Below, piece by piece: positions 7,485 to 11,535 of a stretch of 11,535 nucleotides of DNA; the first letter of the stretch is position 1; each line of letters begins with the position of its first letter. Where the stretch lies: positions 1 to 11,535 of the forward strand of contig CALXZQ010000034.1 of the NCBI GenBank assembly GCA_944393275.1, read 5' to 3'. A program made the translations under genes and the position numbers. This stretch comes from an uncultured Clostridia bacterium. Its GTDB lineage: Bacteria > Bacillota > Clostridia > TANB77 > CAG-508. The notes beneath the pieces are model-generated. The model had not been told where the DNA came from. It worked only from the letters and a program-made list of their open reading frames with translations, and made no database searches.

Positions 7485-10383
7485 AATTCATGAGTTAGCA
7501 AAAAAATTAGGATTAACAAGCAAAGAATTAATGGAAAAAGCTGCAGAACTAAATATTGAAGCTAAAAGTCATTTAAGTTCCATTTCTGATGAAGAAGCTC
7601 AAAAATTAGAGAGGAGTTTAAAAAATAAGGAAACTAAAAAGGAAAATGTAAAAGTAGAGAAAAAAGATAGTGAAAAGAAAGATGTAAAACAAAAACCAGT
7701 AATAATAAGAAGAGAAGTAATAATATCAGATGAAGAATTAGCAAGAAGAGAAGAAGAAGAAAAAAGAAAAAAAATACAAGAGAGAAAAGAAAATGTAGGA
7801 TTTGTTCAAAGAGATAAAAGTAAGGACTACAATATAGTATATAGAGAGAAAACAACTAAGCCACTTACTGTAGAAGAATTATTTGGATTAAAGAAAAAAA
7901 CAAAGGAAGAACCAAAAGAAGAAGTAGTACAAGAAACCAAAAAGGACGAACCTAAGAAAGAAGAAAAAGAAGAAACAAAAAATGAAATTAAGAAAAGCGA
8001 AAGTGAGAATATGGTAAAAACACAAGTTAATTCAAATAATAAACAAGTAAAAACAGAAAATGAAAGAAATGATAATTATAATAATAAAAGCAATGAGTTT
8101 AAACCTAATAGAAATGGACAAAATAATAATTATAGAAATAACCAAAACAGTCAAGATGGACATAGGAATAATAACAATAGAAATAATGACTTTAGAAATA
8201 ACAGATTTAGTCAAAATAATTATAAAAACAATCAAAATAACGGATATAAAAATAATTATGATAATAAATCAAAAAGACCTCTTGATGAAAAAGGTATAGA
8301 AAAAAATATCAAAAATATTATGGCAACAGATATTATAGAAAAAGAGCCAACAAGAGAATATAACAAAGCAATAGATAAACAAAAAAATAATAATAGATTT
8401 GATGATAATTCTAATAAAGTTAAAAAGAATAATAAAAATAGAAGAAATAATGATTTAGATATTAATGAAAAAAAATTAAAAGGGCTAAAACAAGAAAGAA
8501 GTCTGTCTAATATGTTTGATGACCAAGAAGGTGGAATGCTAGATTATTACGATTTAACAACTGCTAGAGGAAAGAGAAATAAAAAGAAATCTAATAAAGC
8601 ACAACCAGAACCATCAAAACAAAAAATATTTAAATTAACTGAAATTACTATACCAGAAACTATATCTGTTAAAGATTTAGCTGCTGAACTTAAGAAAACA
8701 AGTAGCGAAATTATAAAAAAATTATTAGAATACGGAATTATGGCAACAATAAATAATGATATTGATTTTGATACAGCATATCTAGTAGCACAAGAATTTG
8801 GTGTAACAGCTATTAAAAAAGAAGTTGTTAAGGAAGAAGATATATTATTTGATGATTCAGAAGATAAAGAAGAAGAATTAGTACCAAGACCACCAGTTAT
8901 TGTTGTTATGGGACACGTAGACCATGGAAAAACTTCTTTATTAGACGCAATTAGATCAACAAATGTTATAGAAGGAGAAGCAGGAGGAATTACACAACAT
9001 ATTGGTGCTTATCAAGTTAATATTAATAATAGAGATATTACATTCTTAGATACACCAGGGCATGAAGCTTTTACAAGCATGCGTGCTAGAGGTGCTCAAA
9101 TTACAGATATAGCAATATTAGTTGTTGCAGCAGATGATGGAGTAATGCCACAAACAGTAGAAGCAATTAATCATGCAAAATCAGCTGGAATACCTATAAT
9201 TGTTGCTGTAAATAAAATAGATTTACCAGGAGCAAATGTAGAAAAAGTTAAAGAAGATTTAATGAAGTATGGATTAGTACCTGAAGAATGGGGTGGAGAT
9301 ACAATATATGTTCCAATCTCAGCAAAGAAGCATCAAAATATAGATCAATTACTTGAAATGGTATTATTAGTGGCTGATATGAAAGAATTAAAGGCAAATC
9401 CAAACAAACAAGCCAAAGGTGCTGTAATTGAAGCAAGACTAGATAAATCAAAAGGACCTATTGCATCATTATTAGTACAAAGAGGAACTTTAGATGTTGG
9501 AGATACTATAGTTGTTGGTTCTTCAATAGGAAGAATAAGAGCAATGAAAAATGATAAAGGTCAAAAGGTTAAAAAAGCAGGACCTTCAACACCAGTAGAA
9601 ATAATGGGATTAACAGAAGTACCAGAGGCTGGAGAAGTATTCTATGAAGTTAAAAATGAAAAAATGGCAAAACATTTAATAGAAAGAAGAAAACGTCAGC
9701 AAAGAGACAAATCAATAAATATAGCACAAAGAGTAACTCTAGATAACATATTTAGCCAAATGGAAGAAGGAAAATTGAAACAATTGAACCTAATAGTAAA
9801 AGCAGATGTTCAAGGTACTGTAGAAGCTGTAAAACAATCACTTAGCAAACTTTCTAATGAAGAAGTTAAAGTAAGTGTTATACATGCAGCAGTAGGTGCA
9901 GTTACAGAAACAGATGTAACATTAGCTAAAGTATCAAATGCTATTATAATTGCATTTAATGTAAGACCAGTTCCAAGTGCAAAAGATTTAGCAGAAAAAG
10001 ACCAAGTAGAAATAAAGCAATATTCAGTAATATATAAAGCTATAGAAGATGTTGAAGCAGCCATGAAGGGAATGCTAGAACCTAAATTCGAAGAAAAAGT
10101 TATAGGAACAGCAGAGATTAGACAAACATTTAAAGTATCAAATGTTGGAACAATAGGTGGAGCATATGTTCAAACAGGAAAACTTGAAAGAAATGCAGGA
10201 GTAAGAATTATACGTCAAGAGGTTGTTATTCATGAAGGAAAACTTGCATCTTTAAAAAGATTTAAAGATGATGTAAAAGAAGTTTCAAAAGGTTATGAAT
10301 GTGGTATACAAATTGAAAATTACAATGACATAGCAGAAGGAGATATTATAGAAGCTTTCGTTATGCAAGAAATCAAACGTTAA
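7471..10383 (+). CDS. infB: Translation initiation factor IF-2
   Basis: GTPase that brings initiator fMet-tRNA to the 30S subunit and promotes 50S joining. TTG at 7471 is chosen over the in-frame GTG codons at 7456 and 7462: GGGGGTG (7458-7464) lies six bases upstream of it, and the product MGKIKIHELAKKLG begins as IF2 proteins do. The protein has 970 residues, longer than the 716 of B. subtilis. Order: IF2_N module (3-50); a long Lys/Glu- then Asn-rich linker (about 51-390); a second IF2_N module (391-452); the G domain with G1 GHVDHGKT (481-488), G2 GGITQH (505-510), G3 DTPGH (527-531), G4 NKID (581-584) and G5 SAK (617-619); then domain II, domain III and the initiator-tRNA-binding C-terminal domain ending MQEIKR. 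All GTPase motifs are intact. The gene overlaps ylxQ by 14 bases and rbfA follows 15 bases after it. Confidence 0.98.
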   Translation: MGKIKIHELAKKLGLTSKELMEKAAELNIEAKSHLSSISDEEAQKLERSLKNKETKKENVKVEKKDSEKKDVKQKPVIIRREVIISDEELARREEEEKRKKIQERKENVGFVQRDKSKDYNIVYREKTTKPLTVEELFGLKKKTKEEPKEEVVQETKKDEPKKEEKEETKNEIKKSESENMVKTQVNSNNKQVKTENERNDNYNNKSNEFKPNRNGQNNNYRNNQNSQDGHRNNNNRNNDFRNNRFSQNNYKNNQNNGYKNNYDNKSKRPLDEKGIEKNIKNIMATDIIEKEPTREYNKAIDKQKNNNRFDDNSNKVKKNNKNRRNNDLDINEKKLKGLKQERSLSNMFDDQEGGMLDYYDLTTARGKRNKKKSNKAQPEPSKQKIFKLTEITIPETISVKDLAAELKKTSSEIIKKLLEYGIMATINNDIDFDTAYLVAQEFGVTAIKKEVVKEEDILFDDSEDKEEELVPRPPVIVVMGHVDHGKTSLLDAIRSTNVIEGEAGGITQHIGAYQVNINNRDITFLDTPGHEAFTSMRARGAQITDIAILVVAADDGVMPQTVEAINHAKSAGIPIIVAVNKIDLPGANVEKVKEDLMKYGLVPEEWGGDTIYVPISAKKHQNIDQLLEMVLLVADMKELKANPNKQAKGAVIEARLDKSKGPIASLLVQRGTLDVGDTIVVGSSIGRIRAMKNDKGQKVKKAGPSTPVEIMGLTEVPEAGEVFYEVKNEKMAKHLIERRKRQQRDKSINIAQRVTLDNIFSQMEEGKLKQLNLIVKADVQGTVEAVKQSLSKLSNEEVKVSVIHAAVGAVTETDVTLAKVSNAIIIAFNVRPVPSAKDLAEKDQVEIKQYSVIYKAIEDVEAAMKGMLEPKFEEKVIGTAEIRQTFKVSNVGTIGGAYVQTGKLERNAGVRIIRQEVVIHEGKLASLKRFKDDVKEVSKGYECGIQIENYNDIAEGDIIEAFVMQEIKR
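8026..8280 (+). other. Asn-rich low-complexity segment within infB
   Basis: Residues about 186-270 of IF2 consist mainly of Asn with Lys, Arg, Gln, Tyr and Asp. Short units such as NNYRNNQN, NNNNRNND and QNNYKNNQ recur. At the DNA level this is a run of AAT/AAC/AAA/AGA codons with imperfect repetition, probably grown by slippage and drift. The flanks are Lys/Glu-rich (N-terminal side) and Lys/Asn-rich (C-terminal side), all likely disordered. Confidence 0.85.
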
Positions 10384-10398
10384 AGGTTGGTGATTTAA

Positions 10399-10788
10399 AT
10401 GCCAAATAGAAATAATCCGAGATTTGAAAGAATTAATGAAGAATTAAAAAAAGAAATTAGCAATATTATAAATTATAATGTAAAAAATTCTGATGTTACA
10501 GGGATGATAAGTGTAACCAAAGTAAAAGCTACTCCAGATCTTAAATATGCTAAAGTATATGTTAGTATATTAAATTCTAAAAATATAAAAACAACATTAG
10601 CTGGTTTGAAAAGAGCGTCAGGATTTATTAGAAGTGAAGTTGCAAAAAGAGTAAACCTAAGAAATACTCCAGAATTAGTATTTGAGTTAGATGATTCTAT
10701 AGAATATGGAGCAAGAATAGACTCAATCTTAAAAGAAGTAATGAAAAAAATAAAACCAGAAGAAGGAGAAAATGATGACATTAGATAA
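10399..10788 (+). CDS. rbfA: 30S ribosome-binding factor RbfA
   Basis: Late 30S maturation factor involved in processing of the 16S rRNA 5' end and in cold adaptation. The 129 residues form one type-II KH-like domain with the usual N-terminal NPRFERINEELKKEIS helix and the strand segment TPDLKYAKVYVSI. The Ala-x-Gly kink (Ala73-Ser74-Gly75 in RASGFIR) takes the place of the KH GxxG loop. The SIEYGARID segment and a charged tail follow. The ATG start has GGTG at 10388-10391 at a seven-base distance, just after the infB stop. The 3' end overlaps the next gene by 14 bases. Together with rimP it gives the operon two separate 30S assembly factors. Confidence 0.96.
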   Translation: MPNRNNPRFERINEELKKEISNIINYNVKNSDVTGMISVTKVKATPDLKYAKVYVSILNSKNIKTTLAGLKRASGFIRSEVAKRVNLRNTPELVFELDDSIEYGARIDSILKEVMKKIKPEEGENDDIR

Positions 10789-11535
10789 TATAGTAGAAGA
10801 AATTAATAAAGCTAATACGATTGCAATACTAACTCACGAAACTCCAGATGGAGATGCGATTGGAAGTAGTTTAGCAATGTATAATGCATTAAAGGATATG
10901 GGAAAAAATCCAGATGTTATTATTCCAGAATATCCAAAAATATTTAAATTCCTACCAGGGGCAGAGAACATCTTAGAAGAACCAAAAGAAGGAGAATATG
11001 ATTTAACAATAGCATTGGATTGTGCTGATTCAAAAAGATTAAGTAAACTTATTAAAGTATTTGAAACATCTAAATCTACTATATCTATAGATCATCACAG
11101 TATGAATCCCATGTTTGCAGATATTAACTATGTAGATCCGGTTTCTCCAGCTACTTGCCAAATATTAGTAATAGTATTGCAATATCTTCAAATCAAAATT
11201 ACAAAGGAAATAGGAACTTGTCTTTTAACAGGAATTATAACAGACACTGGAGGATTTAAATATGCTGGTGTTTCAAAAGAAACTTTTGAATTTGTAGGAG
11301 GACTTTTAAATTTGGGCATAAATGTTTCAGAAATATACAAGAAAGTACTACAAATTAAGACAAGAGCTAACTTTGAATTAACAAGGATTGCACTAAATAG
11401 ATTAGAATTTTTAGAAGATAATAAAGTAACTTTTACGTACATAACCTTAGAAGAACAAGCAAGATTCGGAAATGAAGAAGGAGCACATGAAGGTATAGTC
11501 GAAGCTATTAGAGATATAGAGGGAGTGGAAGTTGC
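10775..11535 (+). CDS. nrnA: DHH/DHHA1-family phosphoesterase, NrnA type; 3' end cut by window
   Basis: Probable nanoRNase/pAp phosphatase, which degrades RNA fragments of a few nucleotides and may remove phosphate from pAp. About 253 residues are visible of an expected 310-330, and the frame is open to the right edge. DHH metal-binding motifs are intact: motif I HETPDGDAIGS with Asp25 and Asp27, motif II LDCAD with Asp82, motif III DHH at 106-108, and motif IV TDTGGFKY with Asp157. The start of the DHHA1 domain is visible near the edge (GAHEGIVEAIRDIEGVEV). ATG at 10775 is preferred over the adjacent ATG at 10772 because GGAG at 10765-10768 then has a six-base spacer; either is possible. The gene overlaps rbfA by 14 bases, the usual clostridial position between rbfA and truB. 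Whether it acts mainly on nanoRNA, pAp or cyclic dinucleotide products cannot be told from sequence. Confidence 0.92.
   Translation, partial: MTLDNIVEEINKANTIAILTHETPDGDAIGSSLAMYNALKDMGKNPDVIIPEYPKIFKFLPGAENILEEPKEGEYDLTIALDCADSKRLSKLIKVFETSKSTISIDHHSMNPMFADINYVDPVSPATCQILVIVLQYLQIKITKEIGTCLLTGIITDTGGFKYAGVSKETFEFVGGLLNLGINVSEIYKKVLQIKTRANFELTRIALNRLEFLEDNKVTFTYITLEEQARFGNEEGAHEGIVEAIRDIEGVEV

Noticed and set aside
8060..8299. A 79-codon plus-strand frame and a 67-codon minus-strand frame inside the Asn-rich part of infB
   Set aside because: They are other-frame readings of the AAT-rich codon run; the Ile/Met/Lys-rich products carry no signal of real coding.
8026..8460. Possible CRISPR or tandem repeat array
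   Set aside because: The repetition is imperfect, has no constant unit or spacer length, and keeps the infB reading frame throughout.
1..11535. Mobile elements, phage genes, tRNA or rRNA genes
   Set aside because: No transposase, integrase, inverted-repeat boundary, cloverleaf or rRNA-like segment was found; the region is a conserved housekeeping neighbourhood.

Overview
The window is about 11.5 kb of AT-rich DNA with every recognisable gene on the + strand. Arginine is written almost entirely as AGA and A/T-ending codons dominate. Gene order (rimP-nusA-rnpM-L7Ae-like-infB-rbfA-DHH phosphoesterase), frequent TTG/GTG starts behind strong GGAGG-type ribosome binding sites, and AddA-type rather than RecBCD-type recombination all point to a low-GC Firmicute. 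A Clostridia member is most likely. The species cannot be told from the sequence.

Layout. Positions 1-1236 hold the C-terminal two thirds of an M3-family oligoendopeptidase (PepF type), cut by the left edge. Positions 1237-1593 contain no convincing protein gene. They hold a GC-richer, highly foldable segment (about 1279-1522) that ends in a very strong intrinsic terminator, best read as a standalone structured non-coding RNA, followed by a near-consensus promoter for the next gene. Positions 1594-5205 encode the helicase-nuclease subunit AddA; its usual partner addB is not next to it. A promoter overlapping the end of addA opens the transcription/translation operon. A short leader with a strong hairpin precedes rimP (5283-5741). 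Then come nusA (5769-6863), rnpM/ylxR (6908-7168), an L7Ae-like ylxQ (7158-7484), infB (7471-10383), rbfA (10399-10788) and a DHH-family phosphoesterase of the NrnA type (10775 to the right edge).

How the genes work together. The operon joins 30S maturation (RimP, RbfA), transcription elongation/termination control (NusA), RNA-binding modulators (RnpM, YlxQ), translation initiation (IF2) and probably turnover of very short RNAs (NrnA-like). Several genes overlap by 11-14 bases and start with TTG or GTG, which suggests translational coupling.

The content is mostly core housekeeping. The least ordinary item is the RNA-like element upstream of addA. Other points of interest are the rimP leader hairpin with its possible alternative pairing, addA without addB, a four-cysteine RnpM, and an IF2 with a long Asn/Lys-rich linker between two IF2_N modules.
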